Of a stretch of 64,000 nucleotides of DNA, positions 44,189 through 53,721 are shown in pieces. How positions within the stretch are numbered: the first letter of the stretch is position 1; each line of letters begins with the position of its first letter. The stretch comes from Enhydrobacter sp. (GTDB lineage Bacteria; Pseudomonadota; Alphaproteobacteria; Reyranellales; Reyranellaceae). The stretch spans positions 930,001 through 994,000 of the forward strand of contig NZ_CP126889.1 of the NCBI RefSeq assembly GCF_030246845.1, written 5' to 3'. Position numbers and translations under genes: made by a program. The notes beneath the pieces were generated by a model, which saw only the letters and a list, made by a program, of their open reading frames with translations, had not been told where the DNA came from and made no database searches.

Positions 44189-45118
44189 GTGACCGCCCTC
44201 CCCTCCGACTCGGCGATCGCGCTCGAGCTGAGACGGGTTCCCCGGCCGCGCCTGCGCGTCAAGGAGGGAACGGCCTTCGGCTGGCTGATGATCGCGGCGC
44301 CGCTGCTCTTCCTCATAGCGTTCGTCGGCTATCCGTTCGTCTACGGCATCTGGCTCAGCTTCCAGGATCGCGCCGTCGCCCGGCCGGCCGTCTTCGTCGG
44401 CCTCGACAACTTCATCAGCAACGCGCACGACCCGGTCTTCTGGCAGGTGGTGCGCAACACCTTCGTCTACACCTTCGTCGCCACGATCCTGAAGGCGGCG
44501 GGCGGGCTCGCGCTGGCGCTGGTCATGAACCAGCATTTCCGCATGAAGAACCTGGTACGGGCGCTGTTGCTGCTGCCCTTCATCGTGCCGACGGTGCTGA
44601 GCACCGTCGCCTGGATGTGGATCCTCGATCCCGCCTTCAGCGTCATCAACTGGTTCCTGGTGCATCTCGGCATGGCCCGGCCGGGGCCGTCCTGGCTCGG
44701 CAATCCCTACCTCGCCATGGGCTCGGTGATCCTCGTCAATACCTGGCGCGGACTGCCGTTCTTCGCCATCACGCTGCTGGCGGGATTGCAGACCATCCCC
44801 GGGGACCTTTACGACGCCGCCACGATCGACGGCACAGATTCCTGGCAGCGCTTCCGCTATGTCACGCTGCCGCTGCTCCAGCCCGTGCTGCTGATCGTCA
44901 CCATGTTCTCGGTGATCTTCACCTTTTCGGACTTCCAGCTCATCTATGTGCTGACGCATGGCGGCCCGGCCAACGCCACCAACCTGTTCGCGACCTACTC
45001 CTTCGACATCGCCATGAGCGCGGGCCAGCTCGGCCATGGCGCCTCGGTGGCCCTAGCCATGCTGCCCGCGCTCGGCCTGCTCATCGTCGCCCTCACCATC
45101 TACATGCGGAGGCGGTGA
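44189..45118 (+). CDS. Carbohydrate ABC permease, MalF/UgpA type
   Basis: 309 residues from a GTG start, six predicted transmembrane segments. The EAA loop is LYDAATIDGTDSWQRFRYVTLPLL. The stop overlaps the next ATG by 1 base (TGATG). It pairs with the following permease to form the channel for the ligand bound by the protein at 42874. Confidence 0.93.
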   Translation: MTALPSDSAIALELRRVPRPRLRVKEGTAFGWLMIAAPLLFLIAFVGYPFVYGIWLSFQDRAVARPAVFVGLDNFISNAHDPVFWQVVRNTFVYTFVATILKAAGGLALALVMNQHFRMKNLVRALLLLPFIVPTVLSTVAWMWILDPAFSVINWFLVHLGMARPGPSWLGNPYLAMGSVILVNTWRGLPFFAITLLAGLQTIPGDLYDAATIDGTDSWQRFRYVTLPLLQPVLLIVTMFSVIFTFSDFQLIYVLTHGGPANATNLFATYSFDIAMSAGQLGHGASVALAMLPALGLLIVALTIYMRRR

Positions 45119-45963
45119 TGGTCGTAGCCCGCGGCTGGCGCGTGAAGACGATGCAGCTCTGGCTGCCGCTGGGCGTCGCACTGCTGTTCACCCTGTTCCC
45201 GTTCTACTGGATGGCGGTGACCTCGCTGAAGCCCAACTCCGAGCTCTACAACACCCAGATGATGCCGCTGCTGCTGCATCATCCGACGCTCAAGCACTAT
45301 ATCGACCTCTTCACCCAGACGCCCTTCCTGCTCTGGACCTGGAACACCATGCTGGTCGCCGTGGTATCGACGGCGATCTCGCTCGTGCTCGGGGTCATGC
45401 TCGCCTATCCGCTCGCGCGCATCGATTTCCCCGGCTCGGCGCTGATCGCGATCGGCGTCGCCGCCACCTACCTCGTGCCGCAGCCGCTGCTCTTCATCCC
45501 AATGGCCGACATCATCAATCGCATGGGCCTCGGCAATACCCTGACGTCGGTGATCCTGACCTACCCCACCATGCTGGTGCCCTTCTGCGCCTGGTTGCTG
45601 ATGGGCTACTTCAAGAGCGTGCCGCACGAGCTCGAGGAAGCAGCGCGCATCGACGGCGCCAGCCACTTCCAGGCGATGTGGCGGATCGTGCTGCCGCTCT
45701 GCACGCCGGGCTTCATTTCCGCCGGCATCTTCGCCTTCACGCTGGCGCAGAACGAGTTCCTCTACGCCCTGATCTTCCTCACCAAGACCGAGGTGCGCAC
45801 GGTTCCGGTCGGCGCCATCGCCGAGCTGATCCGCGGCGATGTCTTCTACTGGGGCCAGCTCATGGCCGCCGCGCTATTGGGATCGATACCGGTGGCGATC
45901 ATCTACTCGTTCTTCGTCGAGCATTATGTCGCCGGCCTCACCGCCGGATCGGTGAAAGGCTAG
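45118..45963 (+). CDS. Carbohydrate ABC permease, MalG/UgpE type
   Basis: 281 residues with six transmembrane segments and the EAA loop HELEEAARIDGASHFQAMWRIVLPL (two adjoining stretches). It ends the three-gene operon; a strong hairpin follows. The absent ATPase must be supplied by a gene elsewhere, as MsmK-type shared ATPases do. Confidence 0.93.
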   Translation: MVVARGWRVKTMQLWLPLGVALLFTLFPFYWMAVTSLKPNSELYNTQMMPLLLHHPTLKHYIDLFTQTPFLLWTWNTMLVAVVSTAISLVLGVMLAYPLARIDFPGSALIAIGVAATYLVPQPLLFIPMADIINRMGLGNTLTSVILTYPTMLVPFCAWLLMGYFKSVPHELEEAARIDGASHFQAMWRIVLPLCTPGFISAGIFAFTLAQNEFLYALIFLTKTEVRTVPVGAIAELIRGDVFYWGQLMAAALLGSIPVAIIYSFFVEHYVAGLTAGSVKG

Positions 45964-46014
45964 GCTGCCGGGCCAGACACCCTTGTTCCGGCCCGTCCCG
46001 GCCCCGGACAGCTC

Positions 46015-46050
46015 GCCGGCTGCCGCCGCCCCAAGAGGACGGCAGCCGGC
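46015..46050. terminator. Terminator-like hairpin between convergent genes
   Basis: GCCGGCTGCCG (46015-46025) pairs perfectly with CGGCAGCCGGC (46040-46050) around a 14-base loop, placed directly between the permease stop and the end of the small membrane gene. No T-tract follows, so it may act with a protein factor. Confidence 0.5.
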
Positions 46051-46058
46051 GGCTGGTG

Positions 46059-46238
46059 CTATTCCAGCCGCGGGACGGAACCGCGCTTGGACGAGCGCGC
46101 ATCCCGAAGCGGAACGAGCACCGTCGCGCCCCACACGACCGCGCAGACGGCAAGCAGACTCGCCATGATCGGATCGCCCCAGCGAGCGAACCCGGCCGCA
46201 GCAAGCACGAAAGCGGTGGCGCCGATGAACTTGGACAT
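46059..46238 (-). CDS. Small membrane protein
   Basis: 59 residues beginning MSKFIGATAFVLAAAGFARW, with two hydrophobic segments (the second IMASLLAVCAVVWGATVLV) and a basic tail. No family recognised. It stands between the importer operon and the RND efflux operon. Confidence 0.55.
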   Translation of the reverse strand: MSKFIGATAFVLAAAGFARWGDPIMASLLAVCAVVWGATVLVPLRDARSSKRGSVPRLE

Positions 46239-46593
46239 TGCACCCTCCACGATCGAGGGCGGCATATTTGGGTCAATCGGTAACGCGGTGATGTTGCGAT
46301 CCAGTCAATCGCGTTTCATGGGTTTCGCCGCGACTGGCCGTCGTCGGCCCTCGGGCAAGACCCGCCGGGGTGCCTGTCGGTTTGGCGAGGCGCGCGCCCC
46401 GGCGACCTGCTAAGCTGAGCGCCGTTCACAGGTTTGTGACACTGGAGCCGCCTCTTCCTGTCGGCGCTGCCGTGAGCAGCCCACAATCGGGCCTAGAATG
46501 GCGCGCACGTCGTGCGGCGGGCCGCGGCAGGCGGCGCGCCGCGCCGGGCCGACGGCGATTGGGGCGAGCGGGCAGGCGTGAAGGGGCTTTTGG

Positions 46594-47781
46594 ATGGCGG
46601 GTGTGAAGAGATCGTCGGGAATCGCCGCTGTCGTGACGGTCGCGATCGTGGCGGCGGGCGGGTACTTCCTGCTCGAGGAGACGGGACGGGACAACGCGCG
46701 CGCGGCGGCAGCCTCGCCGGCCGGCCCGATCGTGCCGATCACGGTGACCGTCGCGGAGAAGCAGGATGTTCCTGTCATCGTCCGCGGCATCGGGACGGTC
46801 CAGGCGTACAAGACGGTCCAGGTCAAAAGCCGCGTCGATGGCCAGATCGTGAAGATCTCGTTCGAGGAAGGCCAGGACGTCAAGGCCGGCGACCCGCTGT
46901 TCCAGATCGATCCCCGGCCCTACAAGGCCCTGCTGGAGCAGGCCCAGGCCGCCAGGCAGCGCGACGAGGCCCAGCTCGCCGGCGCCCAGCTCGACCTCGA
47001 TCGCTACAGCAAGCTGATCGGCTCCGGCTTCCAGTCACGGCAGACCTACGACCAGCAGAAGGCGACCGTGGAGGCGCTGAAGGGCTCGATCGCGGCCGAC
47101 CAGGCCCAGATCGACACGGCGCAGCTCAATCTCACCTATTGCGACATACGCGCGCCCATCGACGGGCGGACCGGTCAGCGCTTTGTCGATCTCGGCAACC
47201 TGATCCAGGCAAGCCAGGGAACCAACCTCGTCACGATCACCCAGATCAAGCCGATCTACGTCAACTTCACCATTCCGCAGTACGCCAACCATCATCTGCG
47301 CAAGAACCAGGCCCGGCATCCCCTGAAGGTGACCGCCTACGGTGCCGACGACACGTTCAAGCTGGCCGAGGGCGAGCTGACGCTGGTCGACAACCAGATC
47401 GACACCACGACCGGAACGCTGCGACTGAAGGCGAGCTTCGCCAACCTGGACGAGCGCCTGTGGCCGGGCGAGTTCGTCAACGTGCGGCTGCAGCTTTCGG
47501 TCCGGAAGGATGCGACGACGGTGCCGCAGCGCGCGGTCATGCAAGGGCCCGACGGCTACTACGGCTTCGTCGTGAAGCCCGACCTGACCGTGGAACGGCG
47601 CGAGGTCGAGGTCGTCGCGCAGCAGGACGGCCTGGCCGTGGTCGGCAAGGGTATCGCGCCGGGCGAGAAGGTCGTGCTCGACGGCCAGTACCGCCTAGTC
47701 AACGGCTCGCGCGTCCGGATCGACCAGGCGCCGCCCGAGACCGCCTCGGCAACCGGTAAGGCGGGCTCGGCCGACCGATGA
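46594..47781 (+). CDS. RND efflux periplasmic adaptor subunit (MdtA-like)
   Basis: 395 residues. An N-terminal membrane anchor (SSGIAAVVTVAIVAAGGYFL), then the barrel-sandwich hybrid (QVKSRVDGQIVKISFEEGQDVKAGDPLF), an alpha-hairpin (about 110-170), a second lipoyl half (YCDIRAPIDGRTGQRFVDLGN) and a membrane-proximal beta-barrel. It links the inner-membrane pump to an outer-membrane channel. The stop overlaps the pump gene by 4 bp. Confidence 0.94.
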   Translation: MAGVKRSSGIAAVVTVAIVAAGGYFLLEETGRDNARAAAASPAGPIVPITVTVAEKQDVPVIVRGIGTVQAYKTVQVKSRVDGQIVKISFEEGQDVKAGDPLFQIDPRPYKALLEQAQAARQRDEAQLAGAQLDLDRYSKLIGSGFQSRQTYDQQKATVEALKGSIAADQAQIDTAQLNLTYCDIRAPIDGRTGQRFVDLGNLIQASQGTNLVTITQIKPIYVNFTIPQYANHHLRKNQARHPLKVTAYGADDTFKLAEGELTLVDNQIDTTTGTLRLKASFANLDERLWPGEFVNVRLQLSVRKDATTVPQRAVMQGPDGYYGFVVKPDLTVERREVEVVAQQDGLAVVGKGIAPGEKVVLDGQYRLVNGSRVRIDQAPPETASATGKAGSADR

Positions 47782-50700
47782 ACATCTCCGAAACCTTCAT
47801 CAAGCGGCCGATCGCGACGTCGCTGATGATGCTGGGGCTGCTGGTGTTCGGCGCCGCGACCTATGGCCTCTTGCCGGTTTCCGCGCTGCCCAACGTCGAC
47901 TTCCCGACCATCACGGTGAGCGCCACCCTGCCGGGCGCGAGCCCGGAGACGATGGCGTCCTCGGTGGCCACGCCGCTCGAGCAGCAGTTCGCCGCCATTC
48001 CGGGGCTCGCCTCGATGAACTCGACCAGCGGGCTCGGCACCACCTCGATCACGCTGCAGTTCAACCTCGACCGCAGGATAGACGGTGCCGCGACCGACGT
48101 GCAGACCGCGATCAATGCCGCCAGCGGCCTTCTGCCGAAGGACCTGCCCAACCCGCCAACCTACCGCAAAGTCAATCCCGCCGACCGGTCGGTCCTGATC
48201 TACGCGATCTATTCCGACGAACTGCCGATGTACAAGGTCGACAACTACGCCTTCGTGATCCTGGCGCAGAAGCTGTCGGCGGTGTCGGGGGTCGCGCAGG
48301 TGTACGTAGCCGGCCAGCAGGACTACGCCGTGCGCGTGCAGGCCAACCCGGCGGCGCTTGCCTCGCGCGGCATCTCGCTGGAGGACGTGCGGACCGCCAT
48401 CAGCGGCGCCACGCTGAACCAGGCCAAGGGCAACCTCGAGAACCAGCATCTCTCGGTGATGCTGGACACCAACGACCAGCTCTTCGACGCCGCGGCCTTT
48501 CGCAACATCATCGTCGCCTACCGCAACGGCGCCCCGGTCAAGCTCCAGGATATCGGCGACGTCGTCGACGGCACCCGCTCGCCGCGCACCGGCGCCTGGT
48601 ACAACGGCAAGCGCGCCGAGCTGCTGCTGATCTACCGCCAGCCGGGCGCGAACACGGTGGAGATCGTCGACAGGATCAAGGCGATGATGCCGCGCCTGCT
48701 CGCCTCGATCCCGCAGTCGGTGCATGTCGAGCTGATGTCCGACCGCTCGCAGTCGATCCGCGACTCGGTCGAGGACGTGCAGTTCACCCTCCTCGTGACC
48801 GTCGCCCTGGTGGTACTGGTCATCTTCCTCTTCCTGCGCCACTTCTGGGCCACCGTCATCCCCAGCATCACGGTCCCGCTCGCCCTCGTCGGCGCGTTCG
48901 GGGTGATGTATGTCTGCGGCTACTCGATCGACAATCTCTCGCTGATGGCGCTCACCATCGCGGTCGGCTTCGTGGTCGACGATGCGATCGTGATGATCGA
49001 GAATATCGTGCGCTACATCGAGGAGGGCGAACGGCCGCTCGATGCCGCCCTCAAGGGCGCGGGCCAGATCGGCTTCACCATCGTGTCCATCACCTTCTCG
49101 CTGATCGCCGTCTTCATTCCGCTGCTGTTCATGGGCGGCATCGTCGGCCGTCTGTTCCGCGAGTTCGCCGTGGTGGTGACGGTCGCGGTCTGCATGTCCG
49201 CCTTCGTGTCGCTGACGCTCACCCCCGTGATGTGCGCCCAGTTCCTCAAGCGCGAGGCGCATCACCAGCGCGGACGGCTCAACCAGATGTGCGAAAACGC
49301 CTTCGATGCGTCGGTGCGCTTCTACGACCGCGGCCTGCGGTGGGTGTTCCGCCACCAGTTCATGATGCTGATGTTGACGATCGGCCTGATCTTCGTCACG
49401 GGCTACCTCTACATCACGGTCCCCAAGGGCTTCTTCCCGGAGCAGGATACCGGCTTCATCTTCGGCCAAGCCGAGGCGCGGCAGGACATCTCGTTCTACG
49501 CGATGGCGAACATCCAGAACCAGCTCGCGGCCATCATCAAGAAGGAACCGGGCGTCTCGGGCGTGGTCGGCTTCGTCGGCTCGACCGGCGGCAATTCCGC
49601 CGAGAACACCGCGCGCATGTTCATCCAGCTCAAGCCCTTCGACGAGCGCCGCGGGCTGTCGGCGCAGAAGATCATCCAGAACCTGCGGCCCAAGGTGGCG
49701 ACGGTGCCGGGCGTCAAGTTCTTCATGCAGGCCGGCCAGGACATCAACGTGGGCGGCCGGCTGTCGAAGACGGAGTACCAGTACACCATCACCTCCACCG
49801 ACAGCGAGGAGCTCAACCACTGGGCGCCGATCATCGAGCAGCATATGGCGAAGATGCCGGAGCTGCAGGATGTGGCGTCGGACCAGCAGATCGCCTCGCC
49901 CCACATCGCGATCGAGATCGACCGCGACAGCGCTGCCCGGCTCGGCCTGTCGCTGGCCCAGATCGACCAGACGCTCTACGACGCCTTCGGCCAGCGCCAG
50001 GTCGCGACCATCTACACCTCGGCGACCCAGTACAAGGTCGTGCTCGAGGTGCAGCCGGAGTTCCAGGCCGATCCCGCCGCCCTCTCGCGCATCTACGTGC
50101 CCGGCAGCGGCGGCGCGCAGGTGCCGCTCGGCACGGTGGCCCGCTTCGTGAACCGGATCGCTCCGCTCACCGTCAGCCACCAGGGCCAGTTCCCGGCCGT
50201 CACGCTTTCGTTCAACCTCGCGCCCGGCGTCGCGCTCGGCGACGCGGTCGAGAAGATCAAGGACATGCAGGCCGAGCTGAAGACGCCGATCACGCTCGAC
50301 GGTTCCTTCCAGGGTACGGCGCAGGCCTTCCAGTCGTCGCTCGCCTCGACGCCGCTCCTGATCGCCGCCGCGATCCTTGCCGTCTATATCGTGCTCGGCA
50401 TGCTCTACGAGAGCTACGTGCACCCGATCACCATCCTGTCGGCGCTGCCATCGGCCGGCGTCGGTGCGCTGCTGGCGCTGATGCTCCTGCACTATGATCT
50501 CAGCGTCATCGCGCTGATCGGCATCATCCTGCTGATCGGCATCGTGAAGAAGAACGCGATCATGATGATCGACTTCGCGCTCGAGGCGGAGCGCGAGCAG
50601 GGAAAGAGCCCGCTGGAGGCGATTCACGAGGCCTGCCTGCTGCGCTTCCGGCCGATCATGATGACGACTTTCGCCGCGATCGGCGGCGGCCTGCCGATCG

Positions 50701-50936
50701 CCATCGGCCAGGGCGCGGGGTCGGAGCTGCGCCGGCCTCTCGGCATCGCCATCGTCGGCGGCCTGCTGGTCTCGCAATGGCTCACGCTCTACACCACGCC
50801 CGTGGTCTATCTCTACCTCGACCGCTTCTCGCACTGGCTGAGCGGCAAGCGCCGCCGCCCGGCCGGCGAGATTCCCGCCGCCATTCCCGCGCTCTCCGAG
50901 AGCCCGTCGGAAGCCGGGACGCGGGCCGCCGACTGA
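47778..50936 (+). CDS. RND efflux transporter permease subunit (MdtBC/AcrB superfamily, HAE1)
   Basis: 1052 residues, the usual length. The first TM is RPIATSLMMLGLLVFGAATYG, followed by the porter domain, a proton-relay TM4 (TIAVGFVVDDAIVMIENI with two Asp), the second periplasmic half and the late LIGIVKKNAIMMIDFAL. It exports drugs, bile acids or lipids using the proton gradient; the substrate is not readable. No outer-membrane TolC gene follows. Confidence 0.95.
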   Translation: MNISETFIKRPIATSLMMLGLLVFGAATYGLLPVSALPNVDFPTITVSATLPGASPETMASSVATPLEQQFAAIPGLASMNSTSGLGTTSITLQFNLDRRIDGAATDVQTAINAASGLLPKDLPNPPTYRKVNPADRSVLIYAIYSDELPMYKVDNYAFVILAQKLSAVSGVAQVYVAGQQDYAVRVQANPAALASRGISLEDVRTAISGATLNQAKGNLENQHLSVMLDTNDQLFDAAAFRNIIVAYRNGAPVKLQDIGDVVDGTRSPRTGAWYNGKRAELLLIYRQPGANTVEIVDRIKAMMPRLLASIPQSVHVELMSDRSQSIRDSVEDVQFTLLVTVALVVLVIFLFLRHFWATVIPSITVPLALVGAFGVMYVCGYSIDNLSLMALTIAVGFVVDDAIVMIENIVRYIEEGERPLDAALKGAGQIGFTIVSITFSLIAVFIPLLFMGGIVGRLFREFAVVVTVAVCMSAFVSLTLTPVMCAQFLKREAHHQRGRLNQMCENAFDASVRFYDRGLRWVFRHQFMMLMLTIGLIFVTGYLYITVPKGFFPEQDTGFIFGQAEARQDISFYAMANIQNQLAAIIKKEPGVSGVVGFVGSTGGNSAENTARMFIQLKPFDERRGLSAQKIIQNLRPKVATVPGVKFFMQAGQDINVGGRLSKTEYQYTITSTDSEELNHWAPIIEQHMAKMPELQDVASDQQIASPHIAIEIDRDSAARLGLSLAQIDQTLYDAFGQRQVATIYTSATQYKVVLEVQPEFQADPAALSRIYVPGSGGAQVPLGTVARFVNRIAPLTVSHQGQFPAVTLSFNLAPGVALGDAVEKIKDMQAELKTPITLDGSFQGTAQAFQSSLASTPLLIAAAILAVYIVLGMLYESYVHPITILSALPSAGVGALLALMLLHYDLSVIALIGIILLIGIVKKNAIMMIDFALEAEREQGKSPLEAIHEACLLRFRPIMMTTFAAIGGGLPIAIGQGAGSELRRPLGIAIVGGLLVSQWLTLYTTPVVYLYLDRFSHWLSGKRRRPAGEIPAAIPALSESPSEAGTRAAD

Positions 50937-50948
50937 GCGAGTCCGCCC

Positions 50949-51188
50949 ATGAGCGAGAGCCGATACGAGCGGGAGGAGTATCTCGAGCAGAACGAGGAGG
51001 AGGCCGCGAGGGCCGCCCGCAGGAAGAACGTTGCGGCGCTGGCGATTCTCGCCGTCCTCGTGGTTGTAGGTATCCTGCTGTTCGAGAGGCTGCGCGACGT
51101 ATCGCGCCTTCAGGACTGCCTGATGACCCGCGCCGGCAATTGCAACGACATGGTCGAGCCGCCCAGGCCCGCCGGCAACCTGCGTTGA
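50949..51188 (+). CDS. Small single-pass membrane protein after the RND pump
   Basis: 79 residues. An acidic N-terminus (ESRYEREEYLEQNEEEAAR), one transmembrane helix (NVAALAILAVLVVVGILLF) and a short periplasmic tail with two cysteines. It follows the pump gene by 12 bp. It might be a pump accessory or an unrelated small protein. Confidence 0.6.
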   Translation: MSESRYEREEYLEQNEEEAARAARRKNVAALAILAVLVVVGILLFERLRDVSRLQDCLMTRAGNCNDMVEPPRPAGNLR

Positions 51189-51195
51189 CCGGCGG

Positions 51196-52131
51196 TCAGC
51201 TCGCCTTGCGGCGCGCCCTCAGCCAGTCGCCGATCTCGCCCACCAGGCCCTTGCGGAAGGCCATCACGATCACCACGAAGATCGCGCCCTGGATCACCAG
51301 GACGAACTCGCCGAAAGAGGCGAGGTAGTTCTGCATCGCCACGATGACGAAGGCGCCCAGTACCGGACCGGTATTGGTGCCGAGCCCGCCCACCAGCGCC
51401 ATCAGCACGACCTCGCCGGACATCGCCGCGCTCACGTCGGTCAGCGTGGCGAACTGGAGCACCATCGCCTTGGTGGCGCCGGCGAGGCCCGACAGGGCGG
51501 CCGACAGCACGAAGGCCAGCAGCTTGTAGCGATCCGCCTCATAGCCGAGCGAAAGGGCGCGCTGCTCGTTGTCGCGGATCGCCTTCAGCACCTGGCCGAA
51601 CGGCGAATGGGTGAAGCGGAAGATCGCCGCGAAGCCGAACAGGAAGATCGCCAGCACGACGTAGTAGAGCGCGAGATCGTCGGTGATCGGGATCAATCCG
51701 CCCAGCAGCGCCCGACGGGGAATGCCCTGCAACCCGTCCTCGCCTCCCGTGAAGGGCGCCTGCACGCAGATGAAGAAGACCATCTGCGCGAAGGCCAGGG
51801 TGATCATGGCGAAGTAGATGCCCTGGCGCCGGATCGCGAGCGCTCCGGTCACCAGTCCAAGCAGCGCCGCGCCGCCCACGCCGGCCACCAGGCCGGCCTC
51901 GGGCGGCAAGCCCATCGCCTTGACGACGTAGCCGAAGAAATAGCCGCCCATGCCGAAGAACATGGCGTGGCCGAAGCTCATCAGCCCGGCATAGCCCAGC
52001 AGCAGGTTGAAGGCGCACGCGAACAGCGCGAAGCAGAGCGCCGTCATCAGGAACACCGGATAGACGAGCAGCGGCGCGATCAGCGCCAGCGCGATCAGGA
52101 CCCCGGCCACGACAAAGCGCTGGTTCTTCAT
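51196..52131 (-). CDS. livM: Branched-chain amino acid ABC permease LivM
   Basis: 311 residues, multiple transmembrane segments. The LivM signature is NLLLGYAGLMSFGHAMFFG, with the coupling region FGQVLKAIRDNEQRALSLGYE. The ATG overlaps the livH stop by 4 bp. With livH, livF, livG and the two binding proteins it forms a high-affinity importer for branched-chain amino acids or related amides. Confidence 0.94.
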   Translation of the reverse strand: MKNQRFVVAGVLIALALIAPLLVYPVFLMTALCFALFACAFNLLLGYAGLMSFGHAMFFGMGGYFFGYVVKAMGLPPEAGLVAGVGGAALLGLVTGALAIRRQGIYFAMITLAFAQMVFFICVQAPFTGGEDGLQGIPRRALLGGLIPITDDLALYYVVLAIFLFGFAAIFRFTHSPFGQVLKAIRDNEQRALSLGYEADRYKLLAFVLSAALSGLAGATKAMVLQFATLTDVSAAMSGEVVLMALVGGLGTNTGPVLGAFVIVAMQNYLASFGEFVLVIQGAIFVVIVMAFRKGLVGEIGDWLRARRKAS

Positions 52132-53009
52132 TTGGTCTGCCCGAACAGGCCCGCAGGCTTCACCATCAGCACGATCGCCATGACGACGAAGATCACGGTG
52201 TTGGAGGCCGGTGGGTAGACGACCTTGGTGAAGCCCTCGATCAGGCCGAGGCCGAAACCGGTGACGATCGAGCCCATGATCGAGCCCATGCCGCCGATCA
52301 CCACCACGGCGAACACGACCAGCACGAGATTGCTGCCCATCAGCGCCGAGACCTGCTGGATCGGCGCCGCGAGCACGCCTGCCAGTGCCGCAAGCCCGAC
52401 TCCGAGCCCGTAAGTGAGCGTGATGAGGCGCGGCACGTTGATGCCGAAGGCGCGCACCAGTGTCGGATTCTCGGTCGCGGCGCGCAGATAGGCGCCGAGC
52501 CGCGTGCGCTCGATGCCGTACCAGGTGGCAAGGCAGATCACCAGCGCCGCCACGACGACGAAGCCGCGGTAGGCCGGCATGAACATGAAGCCGAGATTGT
52601 AGCCGCCGGGAATGGGCGCGGGATAGGGCGCGCCCGAGGAGCCCCATTGCCATTGGAAAAGCCCCTCGATCACCAGCGCCAGGCCGAAGGTGAGCAGAAA
52701 GCCGTAGAGATGGTCGAGATGGTAGATGCGCTTCAGGAGCAAGCGCTCGATCACGACGCCGAACAGGCCGACGATCAGCGGCGCCAGCACCAGCGATGCC
52801 CAGAACGGGATCTCGAGGTGCGTGAGCATCAGCCACGCCGCGAAGGCGCCCAGCATGTACTGCGCGCCGTGCGTGAAGTTGATGACGTTCAGCATGCCGA
52901 AGATGACGGCGAGGCCGAGGCTCAGCATGGCGTAGAAGGCGCCGTTGATCAGGCCGAGCAGGAGCTGGCCGAACAGCGCCGGGAGCGGGATACTGAAGAT
53001 GTCGAGCAT
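52128..53009 (-). CDS. livH: Branched-chain amino acid ABC permease LivH
   Basis: 293 residues. Typical LivH start and motifs: LINGAFYAMLSLGLAVIFGML, NFTHGAQYMLGAF, and the coupling loop LGAYLRAATENPTLVRAFGIN. It forms the inner-membrane channel with LivM, whose gene it overlaps by 4 bp. It is 7 bp downstream of livF. Confidence 0.95.
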   Translation of the reverse strand: MLDIFSIPLPALFGQLLLGLINGAFYAMLSLGLAVIFGMLNVINFTHGAQYMLGAFAAWLMLTHLEIPFWASLVLAPLIVGLFGVVIERLLLKRIYHLDHLYGFLLTFGLALVIEGLFQWQWGSSGAPYPAPIPGGYNLGFMFMPAYRGFVVVAALVICLATWYGIERTRLGAYLRAATENPTLVRAFGINVPRLITLTYGLGVGLAALAGVLAAPIQQVSALMGSNLVLVVFAVVVIGGMGSIMGSIVTGFGLGLIEGFTKVVYPPASNTVIFVVMAIVLMVKPAGLFGQTK

Positions 53010-53016
53010 CGCGCGG

Positions 53017-53721
53017 TCAAACTCCCAGATAGGCCTGCAGCTTGTCGAGGTTCTGCGCGACGTCGGCGGCGGCGATCATGTCGACCACCCGGCCGTCCTC
53101 CATCACGTAGTGACGGTCGGCGATGGTGGCGGCGAAGTGGAAGTTCTGCTCCACCAGGAGGATCGTGAAGCCGCGCTGCTTAAGCTGGCGGACGATCTCG
53201 CCGATGCGCTGCACGATCACCGGCGCCAGCCCCTCTGTCGGCTCGTCGAGCAGCAGCAGATTGGCGCCGGTGCGCAGGATACGGCCGATCGCCAGCATCT
53301 GCTGTTCGCCGCCCGACAGCTTCGTGCCCTGGCTGCGGCGACGCTCCTCGAGATTGGGGAAGAGACCGTAGATTTCCTTCACGCCCATGCCGCCCGGCTT
53401 CACCACCGGCGGCAGCAGGAGGTTCTCCTCGACGTTCAGGCTCGAGAAGATGCCCCTCTCCTCGGGACAGTAGGCGATGCCCAGACGGGCGATCGCCTCG
53501 GACGGCCGGCCCACCGTCTCGTGGTTCTCGAAGCGCACGGAGCCCTTGCGCTTGCCGACGATTCCCATGATCGACCGCAGGGTCGTGGTCTTGCCCACGC
53601 CGTTGCGACCGAGCAGCGTCACGAGCTCGCCGCGGCCGATCTCGAAGCCAACGCCGTGCAGGACGTGCGACTCCCCGTACCAGGCCTCCAGGCCCTCGAC
53701 CTTCAACAGCACGTCACGCAT
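53017..53721 (-). CDS. livF: Branched-chain amino acid ABC ATPase LivF
   Basis: 234 residues. Walker A LLGRNGVGKTTT, signature LSGGEQQM, Walker B LLLLDEPTEGL. The LivF type is recognised by the short form and the YCPEERGIFSSLNVEENL segment. Its ATG lies 8 bp inside the livG gene, so the ATPases are translated together. Confidence 0.96.
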   Translation of the reverse strand: MRDVLLKVEGLEAWYGESHVLHGVGFEIGRGELVTLLGRNGVGKTTTLRSIMGIVGKRKGSVRFENHETVGRPSEAIARLGIAYCPEERGIFSSLNVEENLLLPPVVKPGGMGVKEIYGLFPNLEERRRSQGTKLSGGEQQMLAIGRILRTGANLLLLDEPTEGLAPVIVQRIGEIVRQLKQRGFTILLVEQNFHFAATIADRHYVMEDGRVVDMIAAADVAQNLDKLQAYLGV

